DNA of 64,000 bases from positions 2,790,001 to 2,854,000 of the forward strand of contig OZ246020.1 of the NCBI GenBank assembly GCA_965230795.1, given 5' to 3'. The position numbers and the translations under genes were made by a program. This document shows positions 34,426 to 43,621 of this stretch, piece after piece (the first letter of the stretch is position 1; each line of letters begins with the position of its first letter). This DNA comes from PZPK01 sp965230795. Lineage in GTDB: Bacteria > Pseudomonadota > Gammaproteobacteria > Pseudomonadales > Oleiphilaceae. The notes below the pieces were generated by a model. It searched no databases. It saw only the letters and a list, made by a program, of their open reading frames with translations, and was not told where the DNA came from.

Positions 34426-36432
34426 TCAGAATAATTCGACTGAATCGTCGCCATTATCTCCTGCATCGGAATAAGACTCGGGAGCATCGACTGTTTCATC
34501 CAGGCCCGCAATGGATTCGGATAACTCCGCAACAATACGCTCCACCCGCTCCCTGATGGCAATCTCCTGGTCAGCATGGTCGTCCTTTGCCCGCAACATG
34601 TTTTCGATGATACGGGTAATATGCGCTTCCTGTTCTTCGCTCAGATCCAGGGCGTGGAAACTCATATTCAGATCAAGGGAAAATTTTTCGAGCATCTCAC
34701 TCTGCTGCTGTTTGTCCGCAGACACCGCGTCAGCCATTTCAACAGCCAATTGTTTCAGTTGCTGAAAAACCGAGCGCAAGGCACGACCCTTAAGAATATC
34801 CCGATACCGAGCCTCCATCCCTTCGATCATCACGGCAACATAATCACGGACGCGACCGTGCTCAGCCTCATCCTCAGGCATATTTTTTATCAAAAACGAT
34901 ACGTGCTGATCATTGACGATGGTGCGCTTGCCGAAATCATACAATCTTCCCTTTTGGCGCAAGAGTTCAAATACATTAACTTCGATCGGACTGCAGACCG
35001 AAGCCGATTGATCAAAGCTGTTAACAATGCTGCCGTTGATAAACTGCACCGATGCATGCAACCCTTTCAGCTTCATCACCCGGAACAATTCCCTGGCTAT
35101 AGAGCGTTCGTCAGCGCAGATCAACAGGTTCTTGAAGAACTGAACAATGTCGCCGTAATGGGCTGCCTCGCGCATGGACTGCTGCGCCACTGACTGAAAC
35201 TCATCCACATTGGCCGCCAATTGCTTGCGGCGTTGCAGGTGCGCAGCGATGCGCCCGACTTTGGCAACCATTTCATTGGTATGGAAGGGTTTGGCGATAA
35301 AATCTGTTCCCCCGGCATCATAGGCCTGAAGCCGGTTTTGAACCGAATCCTCTCCTGATACGAACAGCGCACTGGTCATCTTGCTGGCGTCCTGCCCGAG
35401 TAACTCCCGACACAACTCAATACCGGACACGTCGGGAAGATTAATATCGACTACCAGCATTTCCGGATGACGCACGGCAAACAGCTCTCGCGCCTCTGCC
35501 CCGGTTTTGGCTTCCAGCACATGAAACATGTTGGAAAATACGTCAAACAACATATCCCGGTGTTGATCATCATCGTCGATGACCAACAGGCTTAACTGGT
35601 CCTCGGTACTGATGGACCAGCTACCGGAATCTGCCAGTATCTGGTCTGAAAACTCGATGCAGGTCATGGGTTTTCCATAGAAATAACCCTGTCCCGAATC
35701 GCAGCCAATATTCTTCAGCCAATTTACCTGACGCAGGCGCTCGATCCCCATGGCGACGACACGCACACCCAAACGTGAAGCCAGGTGCAAAGCCCGCTGA
35801 ACGGTTTCCCTTGCTTCAACCTGTGTATCGATATTCTCAATCACCTGGCGGTGTATTTTGATTTCATCAATAGGCAACTCACCAAGCTGCTTCTCCACTC
35901 CGGGAACCAACCCAAAATCGTCCAGACTCAGACGAAACCCGCGCATACGCAGGCGCGTCAACTGCTCACAAGCAGCAGGATTGAGAAAGTCATTCCCAGC
36001 CTGGGAAATTTCCAGGGTCAAGCGACGTTTAGGCACCTGATGATGTGTCAGACTATCTCGGAGCAAATCGGCCAGTTGGGGGTCCGCAAACAACTCCCGG
36101 TCAATGTTAATGGCCACCCGCAGATCAAATCCCTGTTGCTGCCAGCTCGCCCAAGCCTCAGCGACCTGTTCGACCACGACAGCCGTGAGGGCCTGCATTT
36201 TCCCCATCCGCTTCACCAGAGGCAGAAACACATTGGGTACCAGAATGCCGAACTCAGGGTGTTGCAGGCGCACAAAGGCTTCTGCCCCCAGCACTTTTCC
36301 GTCTTCACACAGTGACAGCTGTGGCTGAAACTGTACCTCGAATCGGTTCTGGGCCAGCGCATTTTCAATGTCCTGCTCGTCCAGTTTCAGGCTCTCAATC
36401 GCAATGGCCTCTCGGCCCGCTTCGCTTTCCAT
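34426..36432 (-). CDS. degenerate EAL domain plus receiver domain signalling protein
   Basis: 668 aa. Residues about 15-275 are an EAL domain. EAL itself reads EAF; the NID Asn, LEIS Glu, DDFG pair and the Lys of LKxD are kept, but that motif's Asp is His (IKIHR) and the AEGVE motif reads AMGIE, losing its first Glu. Cyclic-di-GMP hydrolysis is therefore probably impaired. Residues about 282-400 are a receiver domain with phospho-acceptor Asp329 (LVVDINLPD) and Lys in AKPF. The C-terminal 260 residues are helical, with probable coiled coil. The order EAL-then-receiver is unusual. The gene lies 109 bp after a hybrid histidine kinase on the same strand and is its likely partner. Confidence 0.88.
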   Translation of the reverse strand: MESEAGREAIAIESLKLDEQDIENALAQNRFEVQFQPQLSLCEDGKVLGAEAFVRLQHPEFGILVPNVFLPLVKRMGKMQALTAVVVEQVAEAWASWQQQGFDLRVAINIDRELFADPQLADLLRDSLTHHQVPKRRLTLEISQAGNDFLNPAACEQLTRLRMRGFRLSLDDFGLVPGVEKQLGELPIDEIKIHRQVIENIDTQVEARETVQRALHLASRLGVRVVAMGIERLRQVNWLKNIGCDSGQGYFYGKPMTCIEFSDQILADSGSWSISTEDQLSLLVIDDDDQHRDMLFDVFSNMFHVLEAKTGAEARELFAVRHPEMLVVDINLPDVSGIELCRELLGQDASKMTSALFVSGEDSVQNRLQAYDAGGTDFIAKPFHTNEMVAKVGRIAAHLQRRKQLAANVDEFQSVAQQSMREAAHYGDIVQFFKNLLICADERSIARELFRVMKLKGLHASVQFINGSIVNSFDQSASVCSPIEVNVFELLRQKGRLYDFGKRTIVNDQHVSFLIKNMPEDEAEHGRVRDYVAVMIEGMEARYRDILKGRALRSVFQQLKQLAVEMADAVSADKQQQSEMLEKFSLDLNMSFHALDLSEEQEAHITRIIENMLRAKDDHADQEIAIRERVERIVAELSESIAGLDETVDAPESYSDAGDNGDDSVELF

Positions 36433-36541
36433 AACGTTGTTCCTCTATCCATCCTTACTTTCTATCGATACGTTCTATCAATACATTCTACCCACACTTC
36501 CCAAGCTTGCATTTAGGATTCACCGTATCCCGACGAGACAC

Positions 36542-38998
36542 TTATTCATCTTTCGACCGCTGACCATCATGCTTGTTGAAGTGGGTTGCCACACGCTTGA
36601 GCAACACATAAGGCGAAAAGGGTTTGACCAATATGCTCTGGCGCATGGATTCATCAACACGGTGCAACTGCCCGCTGGCATAGCCACTCATTAACTGCAC
36701 CTTCGTATCCGGATAGCCTTTGACTATATGCTCCGCTAGCTGGTAGCCATCCATATCCGGCATCACAATGTCACTGATGACCAAATCAAAGCGTTGCGTC
36801 TCCAATAAACTCAAGGCTTCATGGCCACTGCTGACCGCTACTACCTGATAGCCCGCGTCACTTAACACTTCGCGGCAGAGCTCAGACATGGCCGCTTCGT
36901 CATCGACAACAAGAATGTGCCTCTCAGTCGTTGAGCGAAGCCCCGCTTTACCGTCTGTACTTTCATGAATAGTGGTGTTTTCCTGCGCGGACGCCTCCTG
37001 ACAGCGAGGAAAATACAGGTGAAACTGTGTGCCTTCACCTACCACGGATTCAACATAAATGTGCCCATGACAGCGCTGAACAAAGCCATAGACCTGACTC
37101 AAGCCCAGGCCCGAACCGCGCTCCCCTTTCATCGTAAAAAACGGATCAAACACCTGTGGCAAATGCTCGGCTTCAATGCCACACCCACTATCGTCAACGA
37201 CGAGATGCACGTAGTCACCGGAATCCAGCTGCAATGCCAACGCTGAATCAAAATCGAGACTGACATTTTCTGTGCTGATTCCGATATCACCACCATGTTC
37301 GCCAATAGCGTGAGACGCATTGATACACATGTTTAACAAGGCATCTTCAAAGTCACCCGCATCGAGTTTTACGCGCCAGAGAGAATCCGCCATCGACAGG
37401 GAAATATGCACACGCGGTGTCAGGGTTTTGCTGAGCATGCCGTAGGCGTTTTGAATACAGTCGTTAAGATCCACAACCGTTTGCTGGGACGCTTTAACCC
37501 GCGAAAAAGCCAGCAGTTTCTCCGTCAGGCGTGCACCGCGTCGACTGGCTCGCTTGATTTCATCGGCATAACGCTTTTCTTTGCTGCCGTTTTGCAGATG
37601 ACTCGATAGCATCTCAGCGTATCCCGTGACCACACCGAGAATATTGTTAAAATCATGGGCAATCCCGCCAGTGAGTTTGCCAAGGGAATCCATTTTCTGA
37701 CTACGGCGCAGCATTTCGTCCCGGGCTTTGATCTCTCTCAGGTCATGACAGGTACCGACAAAACGCCGTTCACCTGATTCAAGCCTTGGTAGCTCGGACA
37801 CAGACAAACGCACCGGAATTTTTTCCCCCTTGTCGGTGAGGATCTCCACATCCCTGCCACGGCCAATAATTTTGGCCTGACCAGTCTCCAGGTAGTTTCG
37901 AAGATACTGATCATGCATGACCGCAAATTCGATGGGCATCAGCATGCGGATGTTTTCACCAATGACTGAATCTGCGGGATATCCAAACAGATTTTCAGCG
38001 GCCCGATTGAAACTGAGCACTTGCCCCTTCTGATCGATGGTGATGACCGCGTCCACCAGACTATCCAGTATTTCACGTTGTTCTGTTTCCTGTCTGTGTA
38101 CTGCCTGCAAAGCCTGCCGTTCAAAGGTTTTGTCTGCCACCATAGAGGACACGGCGACCACCTCACCATCATCAGCCAAGGTCGGCGAGTGATACCAGAT
38201 ACAGCTGATCACCTGGCCGTCTGCCCTGCGATTCTCCATATGCACGGTTGAGGAATGGCCGCTGACAACGACCTTGTGCAATTCCTGAATGCATTTTCGG
38301 CGTTCGGAGCCGTCTTTAGACAGCAGGAACTCCAAACCGCGACCAATGGTTTGTTCACGTTTCCAGCCAAAGATGGTTTCCGCGGCCGGGTTCCAGTCTT
38401 CTATATGAAACGAGGGGTCCCATTCGATGACAGCCAAGGGCGTATTATGAATATGCTGAGCCAGGCGATACTGGGTTTGAAGCAAGCGATCATGACTACG
38501 CGAACGCTCAATTTCTGCGGATGCGCGGGCGGCAAATATGCGAATAATGTCGGCAACGGGCAAGTCTTTGCTGAGGGGCTCCTTATCGAGCAACACAACA
38601 ATGCCAATAGGTTTTTGCTCGGAATCAAACAGGGGAGTTCCTACGTAGCTCTCCGCCCCCATTTCAACAAGCAGCTCGTCGTTGGGATACAGATTCTGAA
38701 CATTGCAGTGGTGAACACACACATCCTGTTCGATCACGTCCTCACACGGAGAGTGTTTGAGAGGGTAGGTAAAGTTGGGAACCAATTCCCCATCCATACA
38801 TACTGCCAGCGTAGTGACCTGATCAAGGCGAGCGCTATCAAGAACACCAATCAAGGCACAATGGGTATGAAATACATTGCTGAGTTGTTGAACCAGGTGG
38901 CGGAAAAAGGCATCACCTACTTCGGCAGACACGCCTTCCGCAATTTGATCAATCAAATCCTGAAATCGCTGCAAGGATTCAGGTTCATACTCCGTCAT
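36542..38998 (-). CDS. hybrid sensor histidine kinase (GAF, PAS-PAS, HisKA, HATPase, receiver)
   Basis: 818 aa from ATG at 38998, chosen for the strong AAGGAGGTG ribosome site; the frame opens at 39025. Domains in order: GAF-like (about 10-165, with AESYVGTPLFDSEQKPIG), PAS (about 180-290, EWDPSFHIEDWNPAAETIFGW), PAS (about 315-420, DAVITIDQKGQVLSFNRAAENLFGYPADSVIG), HisKA with His448 in GGIAHDFNNILG, HATPase with N-box, DSGCGIEAEHL and GSGLGLSQVYGF, and a C-terminal receiver (DLVISDIVMPDMDG). No transmembrane helix, so a cytoplasmic sensor, probably of a small molecule, redox or light-like cue. Likely operon with the EAL-receiver gene. Confidence 0.94.
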   Translation of the reverse strand: MTEYEPESLQRFQDLIDQIAEGVSAEVGDAFFRHLVQQLSNVFHTHCALIGVLDSARLDQVTTLAVCMDGELVPNFTYPLKHSPCEDVIEQDVCVHHCNVQNLYPNDELLVEMGAESYVGTPLFDSEQKPIGIVVLLDKEPLSKDLPVADIIRIFAARASAEIERSRSHDRLLQTQYRLAQHIHNTPLAVIEWDPSFHIEDWNPAAETIFGWKREQTIGRGLEFLLSKDGSERRKCIQELHKVVVSGHSSTVHMENRRADGQVISCIWYHSPTLADDGEVVAVSSMVADKTFERQALQAVHRQETEQREILDSLVDAVITIDQKGQVLSFNRAAENLFGYPADSVIGENIRMLMPIEFAVMHDQYLRNYLETGQAKIIGRGRDVEILTDKGEKIPVRLSVSELPRLESGERRFVGTCHDLREIKARDEMLRRSQKMDSLGKLTGGIAHDFNNILGVVTGYAEMLSSHLQNGSKEKRYADEIKRASRRGARLTEKLLAFSRVKASQQTVVDLNDCIQNAYGMLSKTLTPRVHISLSMADSLWRVKLDAGDFEDALLNMCINASHAIGEHGGDIGISTENVSLDFDSALALQLDSGDYVHLVVDDSGCGIEAEHLPQVFDPFFTMKGERGSGLGLSQVYGFVQRCHGHIYVESVVGEGTQFHLYFPRCQEASAQENTTIHESTDGKAGLRSTTERHILVVDDEAAMSELCREVLSDAGYQVVAVSSGHEALSLLETQRFDLVISDIVMPDMDGYQLAEHIVKGYPDTKVQLMSGYASGQLHRVDESMRQSILVKPFSPYVLLKRVATHFNKHDGQRSKDE

Positions 38999-39140
38999 GA
39001 ACACCTCCTTCGAAGTGACGATCATCCCTTTCCGTCAACACAGAGGAAAATGCCAGCTACTGAATAACGGTGATCGCAAGTTGGTGATCAAAGTATAGAT
39101 GAATTGTCAGCTTTTGCTGGAATGACAAGACTGCAGAAAC

Positions 39141-39833
39141 TTAAAGGAACAGAGATTCCATTTTGTCCCGGTTCACATGGGAGAAAAGCAGGCCTTTCAA
39201 CAGTTTGTGGAATTCCGTCTCGAAATCCAGCTTCATAAACTGCATTTCCGGGCGTTCCAGTATGGGCTCCAGGCAGGCCGTAGGGGTCGCCGCCTGGAAA
39301 CAACCGATCAGTATTTCCTGCACACCCAGTAGTATCTCCGCCCCCTGACCTTCACGCAGCTCGGGTATGACCGCTTCGATCAAAGCACCTGTCTGCAGAA
39401 TACCGCTGCGCAGCACTTGCTTGAAACTCAGTGCCGTATCCAGATCTATATTCTGCTCCAATACGACATGCAACAAGCTGGTTAAGCGAAGAAATCGCTG
39501 CTCGCTGAGCAGGTGCTGGCAAAGAATGCTGTGTACTGTTTTCAGAACGCCAAACTCAACATTCCCATCCGCAAGTGCCTGAAGGTCACTATCAATCGCA
39601 TCCGATACCTGCTTCAACTCACTCATATACAGGGCAAGAAATACTTCTTCCTTGGTTTTGAAATAGAGGTAAAGCGTGCCCTTGGTCAAGTCGATATTTT
39701 CCGCAATATGTTTCATCAACAGCGAATCATAGTTATTGCTTTGATCAAACAAATCACGGGCTGAAGCAAGAATATCCAGCCGTCGCTGTTCTTTCTGTTC
39801 CGGACTGACGGCGCGCTTTCGAATTTTACTCAT
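39141..39833 (-). CDS. TetR-family transcriptional regulator
   Basis: 230 aa from ATG at 39833 (MSKIRKRAVSPEQKEQRRLDILASARDLF); the frame opens at 39896 but those 21 residues would precede a normal TetR start. The helix-turn-helix is MKHIAENIDLTKGTLYLYFKTKEEVFLAL. The C-terminal ligand-binding half is helical. It is divergent from an SDR gene, and a dyad inside the SDR promoter is the likely operator. Confidence 0.88.
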   Translation of the reverse strand: MSKIRKRAVSPEQKEQRRLDILASARDLFDQSNNYDSLLMKHIAENIDLTKGTLYLYFKTKEEVFLALYMSELKQVSDAIDSDLQALADGNVEFGVLKTVHSILCQHLLSEQRFLRLTSLLHVVLEQNIDLDTALSFKQVLRSGILQTGALIEAVIPELREGQGAEILLGVQEILIGCFQAATPTACLEPILERPEMQFMKLDFETEFHKLLKGLLFSHVNRDKMESLFL

Positions 39834-39982
39834 CTCTTTCTCAATACAAGCTGACGTGGACAACAGCCATACGGGAAATGGCTCCATATACCACACTGTT
39901 TAATTGACTCGCGGTTATTTGTCAATTTCCTCAACCGTCAAAGCGTGCCCTCTCGCCACATAACTGACTATTTATCGATCAA

Positions 39983-40015
39983 CAGTTGACAACTGACCTT
40001 GGGTCATTATATAAC
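39983..40015 (+). promoter_or_regulatory. promoter of the SDR gene with operator dyads
   Basis: Consensus -35 TTGACA at 39986-39991, 18-bp spacer, -10 TATAAC at 40010-40015. A palindrome TGACC ttg GGTCA (39994-40006) fills the spacer and another, CAGTTG a CAACTG (39983-39995), covers the -35. A repressor bound here would block RNA polymerase; the adjacent TetR protein is the natural candidate. A wider dyad AATTGAC/GTCAATT also lies at 39902-39927. Confidence 0.6.
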
Positions 40016-40062
40016 TAACCCGTGTTCAGTTAATTGCAAATATTCATCGGGAGATCGGCATC

Positions 40063-41106
40063 ATGAACAATCAGCAACGCGTGTGTGTAACGGGAGCATC
40101 GGGTTTTATTGCAGCCCATGCAGTTCAGCAACTACTGGAAGCAGGATACGAAGTGGTCGGCACGGTTCGAGGGAAAGCCAATAACTATCCCTACCTCACC
40201 GGTCTGGACGGAGCGAAGGAGCGCTTGACTCTGGTTCAGGCAGACCTGCTCAATGACGGCGCTTTTGACACGATCGTTGCTGACTGTGATTTCGTTCTTC
40301 ACACTGCCAGCCCCTATTTTGTTGACGTGAAAGATCCGCAAAAGGAGCTGGTTGAACCCGCTGTTAAAGGCACCGAGAATGTACTCTCAGCCTGTGCTAA
40401 ATCCCCAAAGGTCAAACGCGTCGTACTCACTTCGTCCATGGCAGCGATTACCGATGAACCGGACAGTAACAAAGTGTTTTCCGAAGCGGACTGGAATACC
40501 CGTTCATCGTTGAAAAGAAACCCTTATTACTATTCGAAAACCCTGGCAGAAAAAGCGGCTTGGGATTTTGTCGACAAGCACGCCAGCAATTTTGATCTGG
40601 TGGTGATTAACCCATTCCTGGTCTGCGGACCTTCCCTGGGTCCAGGCCTCAACGAATCCAACAAGATCATTAAAGACCTGCTCAGTGGCGTTTATCCTGC
40701 GATCATGTCAGTAAACTGGGGCTTCGTGGACGTTCGCGATGTGGCCAAAGCACACATTCTGGCGATGGAAACACCGGAGGCTTCCGGACGCTACCTGGTA
40801 TCCAATGAAAATCTGAAAATGGCCGATGTGGTCGACATGCTGAAGCGCGAAGGCTTCGGCAACTACAAACTCCCCAAAGCCAACCTGGCCTGTAGTTTCG
40901 GTGACAAGGTGATGAAAGTGCTTTCATATACGCAACCCAAGGGCGCGGGCTCATATATGCGCACCCACATCGGCCGGGAGATGCGCTACGACAATTCCAA
41001 AGTGAAAAAAGAGCTGGGCATTCAGTTTATTCAGGCCAAGGATACGATCACAGCGGCGATCAAGGATATGATCAAATGGCAGCATCTGCCTCAGAAAACC
41101 GCGTGA
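40063..41106 (+). CDS. extended short-chain dehydrogenase (aldehyde/ketone reductase-like)
   Basis: 347 aa. Rossmann motif TGASGFIAAHAVQQLL at the N-terminus, DFVLHTASPYF, VVLTSSMAAI and catalytic YYYSKTLAEKAAWDF (Tyr-x3-Lys), then VINPFLVCGPSLGPG. It belongs to the same dihydroflavonol-reductase-like group as the gene at 529-1548 (both have TSSM and SKTLAEK). Probably NADPH-dependent reduction of an aldehyde or ketone. It is controlled from a promoter containing TetR-type dyads and shares that region with the divergent regulator. Confidence 0.88.
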   Translation: MNNQQRVCVTGASGFIAAHAVQQLLEAGYEVVGTVRGKANNYPYLTGLDGAKERLTLVQADLLNDGAFDTIVADCDFVLHTASPYFVDVKDPQKELVEPAVKGTENVLSACAKSPKVKRVVLTSSMAAITDEPDSNKVFSEADWNTRSSLKRNPYYYSKTLAEKAAWDFVDKHASNFDLVVINPFLVCGPSLGPGLNESNKIIKDLLSGVYPAIMSVNWGFVDVRDVAKAHILAMETPEASGRYLVSNENLKMADVVDMLKREGFGNYKLPKANLACSFGDKVMKVLSYTQPKGAGSYMRTHIGREMRYDNSKVKKELGIQFIQAKDTITAAIKDMIKWQHLPQKTA

Positions 41107-41126
41107 TCTTTTTTTATTGAAGCGAC

Positions 41127-41156
41127 CCCGGCTCTGCAAATGAACTCAGAGCCGGG
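41127..41156. terminator. hairpin between the convergent SDR and ccmI genes
   Basis: Perfect ten-base arms CCCGGCTCTG and CAGAGCCGGG with a ten-base loop. The ccmI stop codon lies at the loop/stem border. There is no T tract on the 3' side of either strand, but its place between two converging genes suggests a bidirectional transcription barrier or mRNA end-protector. Confidence 0.55.
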
Positions 41157-42504
41157 TATCAATCCTGATCGTCAGGGATTCACCACCGTCAACACTAACA
41201 TTGTCGATGCTGCCCTGCAGATCCCCCGCCTGAGGCAAGGGTTGTCCACTTCGGGACACGCGTGCGGTCACGGTGACACTCTCAACTGAAGACAGACGCG
41301 CTGAAGGCGCCATGGCCATACCATCATCAAGCGTGATTTCTACTGGAAGATCGGCAACCCTGTGGCGACTGACGGCCAGTGGCATCGGCGGCCCTGAAGG
41401 GGATCTGGCGATCACGAAGACGGTTTCATTGGCATTGACGCTATCGCGCAGCGACTCATCCAGCTCTACCCTGACAGAAATGCGAGCGTCCTCACCTGCT
41501 AAAGGAGCCTGAGCTTTCAGTCCTTCTTTATTGCTCGTCGAATCCACAGCGGACGTCACGCTTTCCCCACCCAGCTGCTGGGCACGCACAATACCGGCTT
41601 CAATGGAGGCTCGGGATGGGTGTTCAGGGGCGACCACCAGCATCTTCTGCCAGATCCTGGCTGCCTCGGCATAGTTCTGACTGTCAAAGGCGTGAATAGC
41701 CATCAGTCCCAGGGCATTCAATTCATTTTCATCCAAAGCCAGTGCCTGATCCATGGCATTCTGGACAGCTGCATTAACCTGGCCGTTGCTTCGGAAATAG
41801 TGCGCCTGTGCCAGCAGTCCGTAGAATGGCGCCACGCCTGCGGCTTCTCCAGTGGTTTCGTTGGATCTAAGAATACGAATGATCTGTTCAAAGCCTTCTG
41901 CAGCGAGCGCATAGTTCTGCGCACGCATGGCTGATCGAGCCAGGAGGTTCCAGCCTTCCAGATTGTCCGGCGCAGCCTGCAACTTGGCATACAGCTGGTC
42001 AAGGAGCTGAGACATATCGCCCTGTCTGGCCGCTTCTTTTGCCTGCTCCAGTTCCTGGTCATCGAAATGCATCGCCTGAAGCTGCCGTGCCGGCTCATAG
42101 TTACCCAGTAACCAATATACGGAAATACTGATACCGATCACGAACACACCAAGAATCAGGCTGGCGCTGAAAAATGATCCTGATATGCTTGCCTCCCCGC
42201 CGCTATTGGCACTGTCAGTGCCCTCTCGTTCGGGTTCCACATCCTCCAGTAACTCAAGCTCCAGCTCAGCGATGGCAGCATCATACTCAGCCTGCGTCAC
42301 GATCCCCGATACAAGATCCTGTTCCAGCTCACGTTGGCGATCACGAAACACCTCGACATTTTGTGCCTGACGGATGGCACCTTGATCAGTCGTGTTTTGC
42401 TCAACAGCCCCTGCTTGTTCCTTGCCCGCGCGCAAAAAAGGCTGCACGACAAACATAAGCGCCATCACAGACATGGCGGCTGCGGCCACCCAGAACACCA
42501 CCAT
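41146..42504 (-). CDS. ccmI: cytochrome c maturation protein CcmI
   Basis: 452 aa. Apocytochrome c chaperone that presents the C-terminus of apocytochrome to the CcmFH ligase. Membrane helix at 1-21 (MVVFWVAAAAMSVMALMFVV), a soluble loop with FRDRQRELEQDLVSGIVTQAEYDAAIAELELELL (leucine-zipper-like), second helix at about 105-130, then a periplasmic TPR region and a beta-rich C-terminal domain, which makes this the long CcmI/CycH form. It is the last gene of the ccm operon; its start overlaps the ccmH stop by one base. Confidence 0.95.
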   Translation of the reverse strand: MVVFWVAAAAMSVMALMFVVQPFLRAGKEQAGAVEQNTTDQGAIRQAQNVEVFRDRQRELEQDLVSGIVTQAEYDAAIAELELELLEDVEPEREGTDSANSGGEASISGSFFSASLILGVFVIGISISVYWLLGNYEPARQLQAMHFDDQELEQAKEAARQGDMSQLLDQLYAKLQAAPDNLEGWNLLARSAMRAQNYALAAEGFEQIIRILRSNETTGEAAGVAPFYGLLAQAHYFRSNGQVNAAVQNAMDQALALDENELNALGLMAIHAFDSQNYAEAARIWQKMLVVAPEHPSRASIEAGIVRAQQLGGESVTSAVDSTSNKEGLKAQAPLAGEDARISVRVELDESLRDSVNANETVFVIARSPSGPPMPLAVSRHRVADLPVEITLDDGMAMAPSARLSSVESVTVTARVSRSGQPLPQAGDLQGSIDNVSVDGGESLTIRIDTRL

Positions 42505-43058
42505 TACTTCTGCTCCTGCTTGCTATCCGGCTCATGCCTTGTGTTTTCCGATGCTTTACCCGCATCCTCTCCATATTGTTTTAACAACGCCTCAACCCTG
42601 GCATGCTTTTCTTCACTGAGTTCAACTCGGGGTTCAGTCTTCTCCCGGGATTGTCGGCGGGATCTGGCGACAGCGACAATCGCTACCAGACCAACGGCCA
42701 CCAATACCCAGGGGCCATACCACAGCAAATAGGTTTCGGGCATGACCTTGGGCCGGTAGGTGACAAATTCGCCAAAGCGTTCAACCATGAAATCAACGAC
42801 TTCCGCATTGCTTTGGCCAGACTCGACCATGCGGTGCACCTCCCGTCTCATATCCTGGGCAATGGGCGCATTCGAATCCGCAATATCCTGATTCTGGCAT
42901 TTGGGGCAGCGCAATTCCCGGGTGAGTCCGCGATAACGCTCCCGATTTTCGTCAGAGGAAAATTCATAGACATCGATATCCGCATACGCGGGTGCCACAG
43001 GCAGTATAACTATCAGCGCGAACACACCTGCCAGAAGTAAAGAGCACACATGCTTCAT
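42504..43058 (-). CDS. ccmH: cytochrome c maturation protein CcmH
   Basis: 184 aa from ATG at 43058, which overlaps the end of ccmG; the frame upstream lies inside ccmG. Signal peptide, then the thiol-redox motif RCPKCQNQ with Cys51 and Cys54 that reduces the apocytochrome heme-binding cysteines. A membrane helix follows at about residues 110-130 and a charged cytoplasmic tail. Typical of the short CcmH type that works with a separate CcmI. Confidence 0.95.
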   Translation of the reverse strand: MKHVCSLLLAGVFALIVILPVAPAYADIDVYEFSSDENRERYRGLTRELRCPKCQNQDIADSNAPIAQDMRREVHRMVESGQSNAEVVDFMVERFGEFVTYRPKVMPETYLLWYGPWVLVAVGLVAIVAVARSRRQSREKTEPRVELSEEKHARVEALLKQYGEDAGKASENTRHEPDSKQEQK

Positions 43059-43603
43059 TGGGAACGAGCCGCCTCCGCGCTTACCCGCTGGAACAGCGGG
43101 GCGACACTCTCCCGCCATACCCGCTCATTGAGTTCGCCAACATGTCGATGCCGAACCACGCCTTGTGCGTCGACGATATAGGTCTCGGGTGCGCCATACA
43201 CGCCCAGATCAAAACCCAGCTTGCCGTGGGGATCATAGATATTGAATCGATAGGGGTTGCCCAGATCTCTCAGCCATTTCAAGGCGGCGTTGCGCTCGTC
43301 CTTGTAATTGAGCCCCACAATTTCGATGCCGTCATTGGCCAGTTTTTGCAGGAATCCATGCTCGGATCGACACGACGGACACCAGGTCGCCCAGACGTTC
43401 AACAGGCGCACACTGCCCTTCAGTGCGCCCTGATTAACGCGCTCATTTGCATCAGCCAACAAGGACAAATCAAAAGCAGGAACCGGATCATTCAGACGCG
43501 CTGTCTCCAGCCGAGTAGGATCTTTACCAATGGCAGTAAACAGGATAAATCCCAAACCAAGGGCAACAATTAGAGGTGTCAGATACACCAGTCTTTTATT
43601 CAT
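43055..43603 (-). CDS. dsbE: thiol:disulfide interchange protein CcmG/DsbE
   Basis: 182 aa. Membrane-anchored thioredoxin-like protein (N-terminal helix about 5-25) with active site WCPSC (Cys75, Cys78) and the cis-proline region GAPETYIVDAQGVVRHRHVG. It passes reductant from DsbD/CcdA to CcmH or the apocytochrome. It lies 18 bp after ccmF and overlaps ccmH by four bases. Confidence 0.96.
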   Translation of the reverse strand: MNKRLVYLTPLIVALGLGFILFTAIGKDPTRLETARLNDPVPAFDLSLLADANERVNQGALKGSVRLLNVWATWCPSCRSEHGFLQKLANDGIEIVGLNYKDERNAALKWLRDLGNPYRFNIYDPHGKLGFDLGVYGAPETYIVDAQGVVRHRHVGELNERVWRESVAPLFQRVSAEAARSQ

Positions 43604-43621
43604 GAATCAAATCCGAACTGT

